NCBI RefSeq assembly: GCF_940670765.1
Contig: NZ_CALNVW010000031.1
Location: 124,001-188,000, forward strand
DNA from: Streptomyces sp. A 4/2
GTDB taxonomy: Bacteria > Actinomycetota > Actinomycetes > Streptomycetales > Streptomycetaceae
DNA length: 64,000 bases
Direction: 5' to 3'
In this document: positions 50,271 through 58,412 of the stretch, one piece after another
Numbering within the stretch: the first letter of the stretch is position 1
Layout: each line of letters begins with the position of its first letter
Program-made: the position numbers and the translations under genes
Notes under the pieces: generated by a model
What the model was told of the DNA's origin: nothing
The model's database searches: none
What the model saw: only the letters and a program-made list of their open reading frames with translations

Positions 50271-50984
50271 ATGACCAGTACGGTCCCTGCGCTCAGTACC
50301 CGTATGGCCGAGGACTCCGTCCTGCAGGCCGTCTTCCTCGACATGGACGGCACCCTGGTGGACACCGAGAGGTTCTGGTGGGAGGCCGAGGTCGAGGTCT
50401 TCGCCGGTCTCGGGCACCAGCTCGACGAGGGCTGGCAGCATGTCGTGGTGGGCGGGCCGATGACCCGCAGCGCGGGATACCTCATCGAGGCCACCGGCGC
50501 GGACATCACCCTTCCCGAGCTCACCGTGCTGCTCAACGACGGCTTCGAGGCGCGTATCTCGCGCGGCGTCCAGCTGATGCCGGGAGCCATGCGACTGCTC
50601 ACCGAGCTGGCCGCCCACCGCGTGCCCACCGCCCTGGTCTCCGCCTCGCACCGGCGCATCATCGACCGGATCCTGATGTCGCTCGGCCCGGACAACTTCT
50701 CGCTGACGATCGCGGGTGACGAGGTCACGCGTACGAAGCCGCACCCGGAGCCCTACCTCGCCGCCGCAGCCGCTCTCGGGGCCGATCCCGCGCGCTGCGC
50801 CGTCATCGAGGACACCGCGACCGGGGTGGCGGCGGCCGAAGCCGCGGGCTGCCGGGTGGTGGCGGTGCCCTCGGTCGCACCGATCGCCGCCGCGGACGGC
50901 CGGATGGTCGTGGGATCGCTGGAAGAAGTCGATCTGGAATTCCTCAAGGCCCTGGTCAACGGAATGCACCGGGACGGATACTGA
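50271..50984 (+). CDS. HAD-superfamily phosphatase (beta-phosphoglucomutase-like)
   Basis: 237 residues. Motif I is FLDMDGTLVDTERFW, motif II is ALVSASHRRII, motif III is TRTKPHPEPY, and motif IV is CAVIEDTATGVAAAEAAG. A helical cap is inserted after motif I. It is a cytosolic Mg-dependent phosphatase or phosphomutase; the substrate is not evident. The ATG at 50271 has AGGAGG nine bases upstream. The AGGAGG is preceded directly by CCTCC, so the ribosome site could fold back on itself. Confidence 0.9.
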   Translation: MTSTVPALSTRMAEDSVLQAVFLDMDGTLVDTERFWWEAEVEVFAGLGHQLDEGWQHVVVGGPMTRSAGYLIEATGADITLPELTVLLNDGFEARISRGVQLMPGAMRLLTELAAHRVPTALVSASHRRIIDRILMSLGPDNFSLTIAGDEVTRTKPHPEPYLAAAAALGADPARCAVIEDTATGVAAAEAAGCRVVAVPSVAPIAAADGRMVVGSLEEVDLEFLKALVNGMHRDGY

Positions 50985-51468
50985 CCGTGTTTCTTTCGCT
51001 TTGACGTGAATCGGTGCCCGTCGACCTTGTGTTTTTCATGTGCGCGCGAGAGCAGTTGGCGCTTTGCGAAAGACCGGGCGGGAGTGACGTTCGTCACCTG
51101 GCGAGGCGTCGACACGGACTCATGCGCGTGCTGTCGCGCCGGAGCTCCGCTCTGCACATGCCCATGTGTCCCGATTGGTGAAGCGGTGCGTGAATCATTT
51201 CGGTGGTCGAATATGGACGCTCCGCTATTCGTGAAGATGATGTGGATACGGCTCAAGTCGCCCCCGTTCCAGGTTTCCTGACGTTCCCCACTAATCTCGT
51301 GGCGAGAACTTCGCCGTACACTTCCGTGCCCCCTGCGCCCGCAAAGCTGACGGGAACACTGGACCGATCGCTCTGTACCCGGCCCGATCGCCCCGCCCCG
51401 AACGGGCGGCAGCGGCGGAGTGTCTGTACATCGCTGTATCCCAGTGCCGGATGAGGAGAACGTCCAGA
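50985..51468. other. Long intergenic region upstream of the peptide-binding lipoprotein
   Basis: 484 bases, visibly less GC-rich than the flanks (TTTCTTTCGCTTTGACG, GTTTTTCATG, GAATATGG). Short open frames exist on both strands, the longest 91 codons on the plus strand (51006-51281), but none shows a ribosome site together with high third-position GC, so I call no gene. It contains a Crp-like palindrome at 51084-51097 and presumably the promoter of the downstream gene. Confidence 0.5.
51084..51097. promoter_or_regulatory. Crp-like palindrome
   Basis: GTGACGTTCGTCAC is a perfect 14-base inverted repeat and fits the Streptomyces Crp half-site form GTG-N6-GNCAC. It lies 372 bases upstream of the next start, far for an activator, so it may serve an unmapped promoter. 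Confidence 0.45.
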
Positions 51469-53070
51469 ATGAACCGCAAGACTCTGGTGCTGCCGGCCAT
51501 AGCGGGCCTGCTCACTCCGGTACTCGCCGCGTGCGGCAGCACGGACAGCGGTGGCGGAGGCGGCAAGCCCATCGTCGTGGGCATCACGGACTCCTTCGTG
51601 GCCACCAAGAAGGCTCCGGCGCCGCTCGACCCCGCTTACACCTATGACACGGGCGCCTGGAACATCCTGCGCCCCACTCTCCAGTCACTGATGCAGATGC
51701 CGCGCGGCGGCGGCCTGCCCATCCCGGACGCCGCCTCCGGCTGCCGGTTCACGGACAGCGAGAACGAGAGCTACCGCTGCAAGCTGCGCAGCGGCCTGGA
51801 GTTCTCGAACGGCCACCGCCTCACGGCCGCCGACGTGAAGTACTCCCTGGACCGCGTCACCCACATCCACGACCCGAACGGGCCGGCCGGTCTCTTCGAC
51901 AACATCGACACCATCGAGCCGGTGAGCGATCGGGAACTGGTCTTCCACCTGAAGACCCCGGACGCCACTTTCCCGTACAAGCTGGCGACCCCGGCCGCGG
52001 GCATCGTGGAGAAGGCCGCCTACGCGCCGAACAAGCTGCGCAACGGCTTCGAGATCGACGGCTCCGGCCCGTACACCTTCAAGGCGGAGGTCAGGAACAA
52101 CCGCCTGGAGAAAGCGGTCTTCACCAAGAACCCCCGGTACAAGGGGGCGTTGAAGCTGCAGAACGACAAGGTCGAGATCCGGTCCTTCACCGGCGCCGCG
52201 GCCATGGGCGCGGCGCTGAAGTCGGGGAAGGTCGACATGATGACCCGCGCCATCTCCCCTGAGCAGATCAAGGAGTTCTCCGCCGGATCGTCGCCGGACA
52301 TCAACTTCGTCGAGAGCCAGGGTCTGGAGATCCGCTACCTCGGCTTCAACACCAATGACCCGTCGGTGAAGAACAAGGCGGTCCGCCAGGCGATGGCCGC
52401 ACTCGTCGACCGCGGCCAGATCGCCAGCCAGGTGTACGGCGCGACGGCCGAGCCGCTCTACTCGCTGATCCCCACCAGCGTCGGCGGGCACACGAATTCG
52501 TTCTTCAACAAGTACGGCGATCCGAGCAGGGCCGAAGCCACCCGGATCCTGCGCAACGCCGGGATCACCGACAAGGTGCGGCTGACGCTGCATTACACGA
52601 ACGACCACTACGGCCCGAATACGGCGAAGGAGTTCGCGCTGCTCAAGAAGCAGCTGAACGCGTCCGGGCTCTTCGACATCACGATCCAGGGCACCCAGTG
52701 GGATCAGTTCCGTCCCGCGGAACTGCACGGTGACTACGCGGTCTACGGCATGGGCTGGTTCCCGGACTTCCCCGACGCGGACAACTTCATCTCGCCGTTC
52801 CTCAGCAAGGGCAACTTCCTCAACCTGCCCTACGCGAACAGCACCATCCGCGACAAGTACATCCTGGATTCCCGGCGGGCCTCCGACCGCACCACGGCCG
52901 TGATCCCCCTCCAGAAGATCCAGGACATCGTCGCGGACGACGTCCCTGTGCTGCCGCTCTGGCAGGGCAAGCAGTACGTCGCCGCCCGCGACGACCTGAC
53001 CGGGGTGGAGTGGGCGCTCAGCAACTCGTCCGCCCTGCAGATCTGGGAACTCGGCCGGGGCATCAGCTGA
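51469..53070 (+). CDS. Oligopeptide/nickel-type ABC solute-binding lipoprotein (SBP_bac_5), orphan
   Basis: 533 residues with a lipoprotein signal (LLTPVLAACGSTDSGGGG). The type 5 binding fold shows YTYDTGAWNILRPTLQSLM, CKLRSGLEFSNGHRLTAADVKYSLDRV, GSGPYTFK and RQAMAALVDRGQIA. The C-terminal part has YAVYGMGWFPDFPDADNFISPF. It should bind a peptide or similar ligand outside the membrane. No permease or ATPase gene is adjacent, so it either borrows another transporter or acts as a sensor. The ATG at 51469 is favoured by GAGGAG upstream. Confidence 0.9.
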   Translation: MNRKTLVLPAIAGLLTPVLAACGSTDSGGGGGKPIVVGITDSFVATKKAPAPLDPAYTYDTGAWNILRPTLQSLMQMPRGGGLPIPDAASGCRFTDSENESYRCKLRSGLEFSNGHRLTAADVKYSLDRVTHIHDPNGPAGLFDNIDTIEPVSDRELVFHLKTPDATFPYKLATPAAGIVEKAAYAPNKLRNGFEIDGSGPYTFKAEVRNNRLEKAVFTKNPRYKGALKLQNDKVEIRSFTGAAAMGAALKSGKVDMMTRAISPEQIKEFSAGSSPDINFVESQGLEIRYLGFNTNDPSVKNKAVRQAMAALVDRGQIASQVYGATAEPLYSLIPTSVGGHTNSFFNKYGDPSRAEATRILRNAGITDKVRLTLHYTNDHYGPNTAKEFALLKKQLNASGLFDITIQGTQWDQFRPAELHGDYAVYGMGWFPDFPDADNFISPFLSKGNFLNLPYANSTIRDKYILDSRRASDRTTAVIPLQKIQDIVADDVPVLPLWQGKQYVAARDDLTGVEWALSNSSALQIWELGRGIS

Positions 53071-53077
53071 CCTGTCC

Positions 53078-53107
53078 GGCCCCGGACGCCGACGGGTGTC
53101 CGGGGCC
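53078..53107. terminator. Convergent terminator
   Basis: GGCCCCGGAC (53078-53087) and GTCCGGGGCC (53098-53107) form a perfect ten-base stem between the binding-protein gene and the convergent response regulator. Confidence 0.8.
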
Positions 53108-53160
53108 CCTCACAGGCCGGAACTCACGGACCGGACCTCACGCCTGGGCGCCGCCGGGTG

Positions 53161-53835
53161 TCACTGCTGGGCGCCGGGGCGCACCAGCCCGCTCTCGTAC
53201 GCGTACACCGCGGCCTGGACCCGGTCGCGCAGCCCCAGCTTCGTCAGCACATGCCCCACATGGGTCTTCACCGTGGTCTCGCTGACGAACAGGTCGGCGG
53301 CGATCTCCGCGTTCGACAGGCCGCGCGCGACCAGCTTCAGCACCTCGACCTCACGCTCGGTCAGCGTGTGCAGGGTGTTGGGCACGGGATCCTCGCCGGA
53401 CGGCAGGTGGTCCGCGTACTTGTCGAGCAGCCGGCGGGTGATGCTCGGCGCCAGCATCGCCTCGCCCCCGGCGACCACCCGGATCGCCTGGACGAGTTCG
53501 TTGGCGGGGGCGTCCTTCAGGAGGAAGCCGCTCGCACCGGCGCGCAGCGCCTCCACGACGTACTCGTCGAGGTCGAAGGTGGTCAGTACGAGAACCTTCG
53601 CGGGGCCGTCCCGGCCGGGGCCGGTGATCTGACGGGTCGCCTCGACCCCGTCCATCCGGGGCATCCGGATGTCCATCAGTACGACATCGGGCTGAAGCGC
53701 CCGGACCTGGTCGAGGGCCTGCAGACCGTCCCCGGCCTCGCCGACCACCGCGAGGTCCTGCTCTGCCTCCAGGATCATCCGGAAGCCGGTGCGCAGCAGC
53801 GGCTGGTCGTCGACCAGTAGGACGCGGATCGCCAC
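53161..53835 (-). CDS. NarL/FixJ-family response regulator, orphan
   Basis: 224 residues. The receiver domain has the acidic pair and phospho-acceptor (VLLVDDQPLL; DVVLMDIRMP), the Thr in LVLTTFD and the Lys in FLLKDAP. The LuxR-type output domain contains LTEREVEVLKLVARGLSNAEIAADLFVSETTVKTHVGHVLTKLGLRDR. The GTG at 53835 has AAGGAG upstream. No sensor kinase gene is adjacent, so its partner lies elsewhere or it responds without one. Confidence 0.93.
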   Translation of the reverse strand: MAIRVLLVDDQPLLRTGFRMILEAEQDLAVVGEAGDGLQALDQVRALQPDVVLMDIRMPRMDGVEATRQITGPGRDGPAKVLVLTTFDLDEYVVEALRAGASGFLLKDAPANELVQAIRVVAGGEAMLAPSITRRLLDKYADHLPSGEDPVPNTLHTLTEREVEVLKLVARGLSNAEIAADLFVSETTVKTHVGHVLTKLGLRDRVQAAVYAYESGLVRPGAQQ

Positions 53836-53930
53836 GGGATCTCCTTCGATAGACCAGCCCCATTCTGCCCTGAGCGGCCCGCCCGGACTCCTGCGGGGCG
53901 TATCGCCGGACGGCCGGGGAACGGCCCGGC

Positions 53931-54764
53931 TCAGGCGGGCTCGGCCGCCCGGACTACCGTCAGGGGGTACACCGGAGGCGTACCGCCGAATTCGGGACAG
54001 ACCGCCTGGTGGTCGCACCAGCCGCACAGCTTGGTCGGCCGCGGCTGCCAGTCGCCCGTCTCGGTGGCCTTCTTGATCGCGTCCCACAGTGCGAGCAGCT
54101 TGCGCTCGACCCGCTCCAGATCGGCCTCGACCGGGTCGTACGTCACCACCTCGCCGTTCCCCAGGTACACCAGATGGAGCCGGCGCGGCACGATCCCCTT
54201 CAGCCGCCAGACGACCAGCGCGTAGAACTTCATCTGGAACAGCGCGCCCTCCGCGTACTGCGGACGCGGCGCCTTCCCCGTCTTGTAGTCGACGATCCGC
54301 ACCTCGCCGGTCGGTGCCACATCCACCCGGTCGATGATGCCGCGCAGCCGCAGCCCCGACTCCAGCTCCGTCTCGACGAACAGCTCGCGCTCGGCCGGTT
54401 CGAGACGGGTCGGGTCCTCCAGCGTGAACCACCGCTCGACCAGCGACTCGGCCTCCGAGAGCCACTGGGCCAGCTGCTCGCCCCCGGCGTCCTGCGCGAA
54501 CAGCTCGGCCAGCTCCGGCTTGGCGGCGAGAAGCCGGTCCCACTGGCCGGGAACCATCGCTCTGGCACGCGGAACCGTCCGGTCCGCAGCCGGGTCGTCG
54601 AACATCCGCTCAAGCACCGCGTGCACCAGGGTGCCGCGCGTCGCCGCCGGGCTGGGCTTCTCCGGCAGCTTGTCGATCACCCGGAACCTGTACAGCAGAG
54701 GGCACTGCATGAAGTCGCTCGCCCGCGACGGCGAGAGAGACGTGGGCTGCTGGGCGGTAGTCAT
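53931..54764 (-). CDS. RecB/Cas4-like PD-(D/E)XK nuclease
   Basis: 277 residues. SLSPSRASDFMQCPLLYRF carries the first cysteine. GTLVHAVLERMF provides the conserved His, GIIDRVDVAPTGEVRIVDYKTGKAP is the D...D-x-K catalytic core, and CGWCDHQAVCPEF holds three more cysteines. The four cysteines fit the iron-sulfur staple of the Cas4/AddB nuclease group. No Cas or AddA partner is nearby. The ATG is seven bases after a TAGGGT box, so the message is probably leaderless. Confidence 0.88.
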   Translation of the reverse strand: MTTAQQPTSLSPSRASDFMQCPLLYRFRVIDKLPEKPSPAATRGTLVHAVLERMFDDPAADRTVPRARAMVPGQWDRLLAAKPELAELFAQDAGGEQLAQWLSEAESLVERWFTLEDPTRLEPAERELFVETELESGLRLRGIIDRVDVAPTGEVRIVDYKTGKAPRPQYAEGALFQMKFYALVVWRLKGIVPRRLHLVYLGNGEVVTYDPVEADLERVERKLLALWDAIKKATETGDWQPRPTKLCGWCDHQAVCPEFGGTPPVYPLTVVRAAEPA

Positions 54765-54771
54765 GCTCCAG

Positions 54772-54777
54772 ACCCTA
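54772..54777 (-). promoter_or_regulatory. -10 box of the RecB-like gene (leaderless)
   Basis: On the minus strand TAGGGT ends seven bases before the ATG at 54764. Confidence 0.55.
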
Positions 54778-54903
54778 CGACCCGCCACTGACACAGAGCC
54801 GCATACCATCGACGGTAGGCCCCCTCGCACTGCATGATCAGGACATCGCGGTAAGCAGCGATGGAGAATGGTCCGAGGGACACGAAGGATACGAAGGGAC
54901 ATC

Positions 54904-56142
54904 GTGGACGAGAGCGGCGACAGCGGGCGCCCGCAGTCCGGCGCGGACGGGCCCGGCCCCGGCTCCGCGCCCGAGGGCGGCAAGCCGCAGCGCCGGGACG
55001 CGCCGGGCGGCGGGATCCTGATGGGCCGCCCCTTCGGGGTCCCGGTGTACGTCGCACCCAGCTGGTTCCTGGTGGCCGCGCTCATCACCTGGGTCTTCGG
55101 CGGCCAGCTCGACCGCGTCCTGCCCGAACTGGGCAATCTCCGGTACCTGGTCTCGCTCTTCTTCGCGGTCGCCTTCTACGCCTCCGTACTCGTCCATGAA
55201 CTGGCACACACCGTGGCGGCCCTGCGCTTCAAGCTCCCGGTGCGCCGCATCCAGCTGCAGTTCTTCGGCGGCGTCTCGGAGATCGAGAAGGAGTCGGACA
55301 CCCCGGGACGGGAGTTCGTCCTCGCGTTCGTCGGACCGCTGCTCTCCCTCGTGCTCTCCGGTGTCTTCTACCTCGGCATGAAGGCCGTGGAGCCCGGCAC
55401 GGTGCCGGGTGTGCTGCTCGCGGGACTGATGATCTCCAACCTCATCGTGGCGATCTTCAACCTGCTGCCCGGCCTGCCGCTGGACGGTGGCCGGATGCTG
55501 CGCGCGGTCGTCTGGAAGATCACCGGCAACCCGATGAGCGGCACCGTCGCCGCCGCCTGGTTCGGCCGGGCGCTCGCCGTCTCCGTACTCATCGGCCTCC
55601 CGCTGCTCACCCACACCGGCTCCGACGCCGACGTGGGCGGTATGGAGACCGTGATGGACGCGCTGCTCGCCGCGATCCTCGCGGCCATCATCTGGACCGG
55701 TGCGGGCAACAGCCTGCGGATGGCCCGGCTGCGCGAACACCTCCCCGAGCTCCGCGCCCGCACGCTCACCAGGCGCGCCGTCCCCGTCGAGACCGGCACA
55801 CCGCTCTCCGAGGCGCTGCGCCGGGCCAACGAGGCCGGAGCGCGCGCACTGGTCGTGGTGGACAGCCACGGCGATCCGACAGCCCTGGTCAGGGAAGCGG
55901 CCATCGTCGGCGTCCCCGAGCACCGGCGCCCCTGGGTCGCCGTGAGCGGGCTCGCCCAGGACCTCACCGAGGGCATGAAGGTCCCGGCCGAACTGGCCGG
56001 CGAGGCGCTCCTCGACAGGCTGCGGGCCAGCCCGGCCACCGAGTACCTGGTGGTCGAGGAGAGCGGCGCGATCTACGGAGTCCTCTCCACCGCCGATGTC
56101 GAACGTGCCTTCGTCCAGGCGATGGCGCGACCGGGTTCCTGA
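54904..56142 (+). CDS. Site-2 protease (M50) with CBS domains
   Basis: 412 residues from a GTG preceded by AAGGGA. The membrane protease part has the zinc motif HELAH (VLVHELAHTVAAL) and the third ligand in NLLPGLPLDGGRML, within about six helices. The C-terminal ~120 residues are a CBS pair (TGTPLSEALRRANEAGARALVVVD; ATEYLVVEESGAIYGVLST), probably a nucleotide-sensing regulatory domain. Such proteases cut membrane-bound regulators; the target is unknown. It is transcribed divergently from the RecB-like gene, 139 bases away. Confidence 0.92.
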   Translation: MDESGDSGRPQSGADGPGPGSAPEGGKPQRRDAPGGGILMGRPFGVPVYVAPSWFLVAALITWVFGGQLDRVLPELGNLRYLVSLFFAVAFYASVLVHELAHTVAALRFKLPVRRIQLQFFGGVSEIEKESDTPGREFVLAFVGPLLSLVLSGVFYLGMKAVEPGTVPGVLLAGLMISNLIVAIFNLLPGLPLDGGRMLRAVVWKITGNPMSGTVAAAWFGRALAVSVLIGLPLLTHTGSDADVGGMETVMDALLAAILAAIIWTGAGNSLRMARLREHLPELRARTLTRRAVPVETGTPLSEALRRANEAGARALVVVDSHGDPTALVREAAIVGVPEHRRPWVAVSGLAQDLTEGMKVPAELAGEALLDRLRASPATEYLVVEESGAIYGVLSTADVERAFVQAMARPGS

Positions 56143-56148
56143 GGCCGG

Positions 56149-56154
56149 TAGGCT
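56149..56154 (+). promoter_or_regulatory. -10 box of trmI (leaderless)
   Basis: TAGGCT lies six bases before the ATG at 56161, overlapping the end of the protease gene by none and leaving no room for a ribosome site. Confidence 0.5.
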
Positions 56155-56160
56155 GCTCGT

Positions 56161-57108
56161 ATGTCCGAACCGACCGGTGCCGCCCGCCGACGTGGGCCCT
56201 TCAAAGTCGGGGACCAGGTCCAGCTCACCGACCCCAAGGGACGCCACTACACCTTCACGCTCGAAGCAGGAAAGAATTTCCACACCCACAAGGGTTCTTT
56301 CCCGCACGACGAGCTGATCGGTGCCCCCGAGGGCAGTGTTGTCCGTACCACGGGGAACGTCGCCTATCTCGCGCTGCGCCCCCTGCTCCCCGACTTCGTC
56401 CTGTCCATGCCCCGCGGCGCTGCCGTGGTCTATCCCAAGGACGCGGGCCAGATCCTGGCCTTCGGCGACATCTTCCCCGGCGCACGGGTCGTCGAGGCGG
56501 GAGTGGGCTCCGGCGCACTCAGCAGCTTCCTGCTCCGCGCCATCGGCGAGCAGGGCATGCTGCACTCGTACGAGCGCCGTGAGGACTTCGCCGAGATCGC
56601 CACCCAGAACGTGGAGCGCTACTTCGGTGGCCCGCACCCGGCCTGGCAGCTGACCGTCGGCGACCTCCAGGACAATCTGTCCGACACGGACGTCGACCGT
56701 GTGGTGCTGGACATGCTGGCTCCCTGGGAATGCCTGGAGGTCGTCTCCAAGGCACTCGTCCCCGGCGGCATCCTCTGCTGCTACGTCGCCACCACCACCC
56801 AGCTCTCGCGCACCGTCGAGTCCATCAGGGAGATCGGCTGCTTCGCCGAGCCGCAGCCCTGGGAATCGATGGTCCGCAACTGGCACGTCGAAGGCCTGGC
56901 CGTCCGTCCCGACCACCGGATGATCGGCCACACCGGCTTCCTGGTCACCGCCCGGCGCCTCGCCGACGGTGTGGAGGCCCCGCTGCGCCGCCGCCGCCCG
57001 TCCAAGGGTTCGTACGGCGATGACTACTCCGGACCAGGAGCGACCGCCTCCCGGGCGAAGTCCGGTGCGGAATCCGGGGGAGAAGCCGACCCCGTGACCG
57101 AAGCCTGA
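56161..57108 (+). CDS. trmI: tRNA (adenine-58-N1)-methyltransferase
   Basis: 315 residues. The N-terminal beta domain (FKVGDQVQLTDPKGRHYTFTL) precedes the Rossmann methyltransferase core. RVVEAGVGSGALSSFLLRAIG is the SAM loop, and VDRVVLDMLAPWECL is the catalytic D-M-L-x-P region of TrmI. The C-terminal ~50 residues are charged and disordered. It makes m1A58 in tRNA. It starts 18 bases after the protease stop from its own -10 box. TrmI is a stable neighbour of the proteasome genes in actinobacteria. Confidence 0.93.
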   Translation: MSEPTGAARRRGPFKVGDQVQLTDPKGRHYTFTLEAGKNFHTHKGSFPHDELIGAPEGSVVRTTGNVAYLALRPLLPDFVLSMPRGAAVVYPKDAGQILAFGDIFPGARVVEAGVGSGALSSFLLRAIGEQGMLHSYERREDFAEIATQNVERYFGGPHPAWQLTVGDLQDNLSDTDVDRVVLDMLAPWECLEVVSKALVPGGILCCYVATTTQLSRTVESIREIGCFAEPQPWESMVRNWHVEGLAVRPDHRMIGHTGFLVTARRLADGVEAPLRRRRPSKGSYGDDYSGPGATASRAKSGAESGGEADPVTEA

Positions 57109-57126
57109 CCGGTACAACGCACGGAC

Positions 57127-57178
57127 GCCGCCGCCGAGTTCCCTCCGCACGAAGGGGAACTCGGCGGCGGCTTCTTTA
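57127..57178 (+). terminator. trmI terminator
   Basis: GCCGCCGCCGAGTTCCC (57127-57143) pairs perfectly with GGGAACTCGGCGGCGGC (57155-57171), followed by TTCTTT, a classical intrinsic terminator. Confidence 0.93.
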
Positions 57179-57273
57179 TGTTGGCCGTACGGACCCCGCC
57201 GTTCCGAACTCCTGTGACGTGTGGCACCATTCTGGCCACCCCCTCCGGTACTGCCCCACAGGAGACCTCCCGC

Positions 57274-57855
57274 GTGCAGCCCTCCGCGCTCCCGGACCTT
57301 GCGCTCCCGGACCTCGCGCACACCCGGACCAGTCCGGTCCACTGGCTGGCCACGGCCACCGCGATGGCCGCCGTCGTCGCCGTGGCGGGCGTGCTCACGC
57401 CCGGCCCGGCCACCGCCTCCCAGCCCGATCCGAAACCGGCCACCGCGGCGGCGCCCGACGCGGCAGCCGCCACCTTCCCGCTGGACTGCGGAAGTGTGGG
57501 AACGGTCGTCACGAAGAAGGCGGTGGGCGACCTCGACCGCGACGGGAACCCCGAAACGGTGGCCGCCGTGCGCTGCGACGCGGGATCGGGGACGCCGCCG
57601 AGCGGGATCTACGTCCTCACCCGGTCGAAGGCCGGGAACGGCCCGCCACGGGTCGTCGCGACGCTGGTCGCCCCGTCCGAGCAGCAACAGGTCGGTGCTC
57701 TCGCCGTGGAGGGAGGCGCGGTGACCGCGACGCTTCTCGGCTACTCCTCGCCCGACGTGCCGCGCTGGAAGCCCGATGTGCGGCAGCAGGCCAAGTGGCG
57801 CTGGCAGGGCGGGAAGTTCGTACGCTCGGCGCCGTCCCAGGCGCGGAGCGTATGA
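57274..57855 (+). CDS. Secreted or membrane-anchored protein of unknown function
   Basis: 193 residues from a GTG with GGAG upstream. A short N-terminal segment precedes a hydrophobic helix (WLATATAMAAVVAVAGVL) ending in an Ala/Pro-rich stretch, consistent with a signal peptide. The mature part has a DLDRDGNPETVAAV calcium-loop-like motif of the FG-GAP/dockerin kind and two cysteines (LDCGSVG; AVRCDAG). I do not recognise the family. It ends four bases before the convergent ferredoxin stop. Confidence 0.7.
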   Translation: MQPSALPDLALPDLAHTRTSPVHWLATATAMAAVVAVAGVLTPGPATASQPDPKPATAAAPDAAAATFPLDCGSVGTVVTKKAVGDLDRDGNPETVAAVRCDAGSGTPPSGIYVLTRSKAGNGPPRVVATLVAPSEQQQVGALAVEGGAVTATLLGYSSPDVPRWKPDVRQQAKWRWQGGKFVRSAPSQARSV

Positions 57856-57859
57856 CGCG

Positions 57860-58171
57860 TCACCCGGCAGCGGGGCCGTAGACCTCGACGCTGTCCGAAA
57901 CGCGGCGCACATGAATGCAGTCGCCCGGACACTCCTTGGCGGAGTCCACGACGTCCTGGAGGAGCGGCAGCGGCACGGGCGTTGTGGCTCCGGTCTCCTG
58001 CAGCAGCTCGTCGTCGGCGCTCTTCACGTACGCCAGGCCGTCGATGTCGAGCTCGAAGACCTCGGGCGCGTACTGGGCGCAGATACCGTCGCCGGTACAG
58101 AGGTCCTGGTCGATCCAGACCTCTAGCGCCTGTGCGGCGTCACCGGTGGGAGCCTCGTCCTGCACGGTCAT
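57860..58171 (-). CDS. Ferredoxin with 3Fe-4S-type motif
   Basis: 103 residues. The cluster ligands read CTGDGIC (C-x-x-D-x-x-C) followed by CPGDCI, so an aspartate stands where a fourth cysteine would be; this is typical of actinobacterial 3Fe-4S ferredoxins serving cytochromes P450 and other oxidoreductases. The interval between the cluster motifs is longer than in minimal ferredoxins. The ATG at 58171 has AGGAG close upstream. It is transcribed divergently from arc, with 241 bases between them. Confidence 0.9.
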   Translation of the reverse strand: MTVQDEAPTGDAAQALEVWIDQDLCTGDGICAQYAPEVFELDIDGLAYVKSADDELLQETGATTPVPLPLLQDVVDSAKECPGDCIHVRRVSDSVEVYGPAAG

Positions 58172-58368
58172 TTCTCCTGCCGTTCCTGCGCGGTTGAACC
58201 AATTGAAGCCAGCCCTGACGGGTGTTGAACACTTCGACGATACAACCGGCCGCTTTCCGATGTTGATGGGTGGGTATTCCCAAGGCGTGAGGGAGTACGC
58301 AAGGGTGAAGATCAGACACACCCCGACGGTCTTTGTGATCTAGGGGTTTCAATCACCAGCCGCCCAGG

Positions 58369-58374
58369 TAGGGT
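58369..58374 (+). promoter_or_regulatory. -10 box of arc
   Basis: TAGGGT precedes the arc start by 38 bases, leaving a short leader that contains GGAGGAGG. Confidence 0.45.
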
Positions 58375-58412
58375 CAGGAAGCGTCCAGCTCCCCTTGGAG
58401 GAGGTGAGGACC

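Noticed and set aside
51006..51281. 91-codon frame upstream of the peptide-binding gene
   Set aside because: No ribosome site, a cysteine-rich composition unlike neighbouring genes, and lower third-position GC than true genes here. Kept only as part of an intergenic region.
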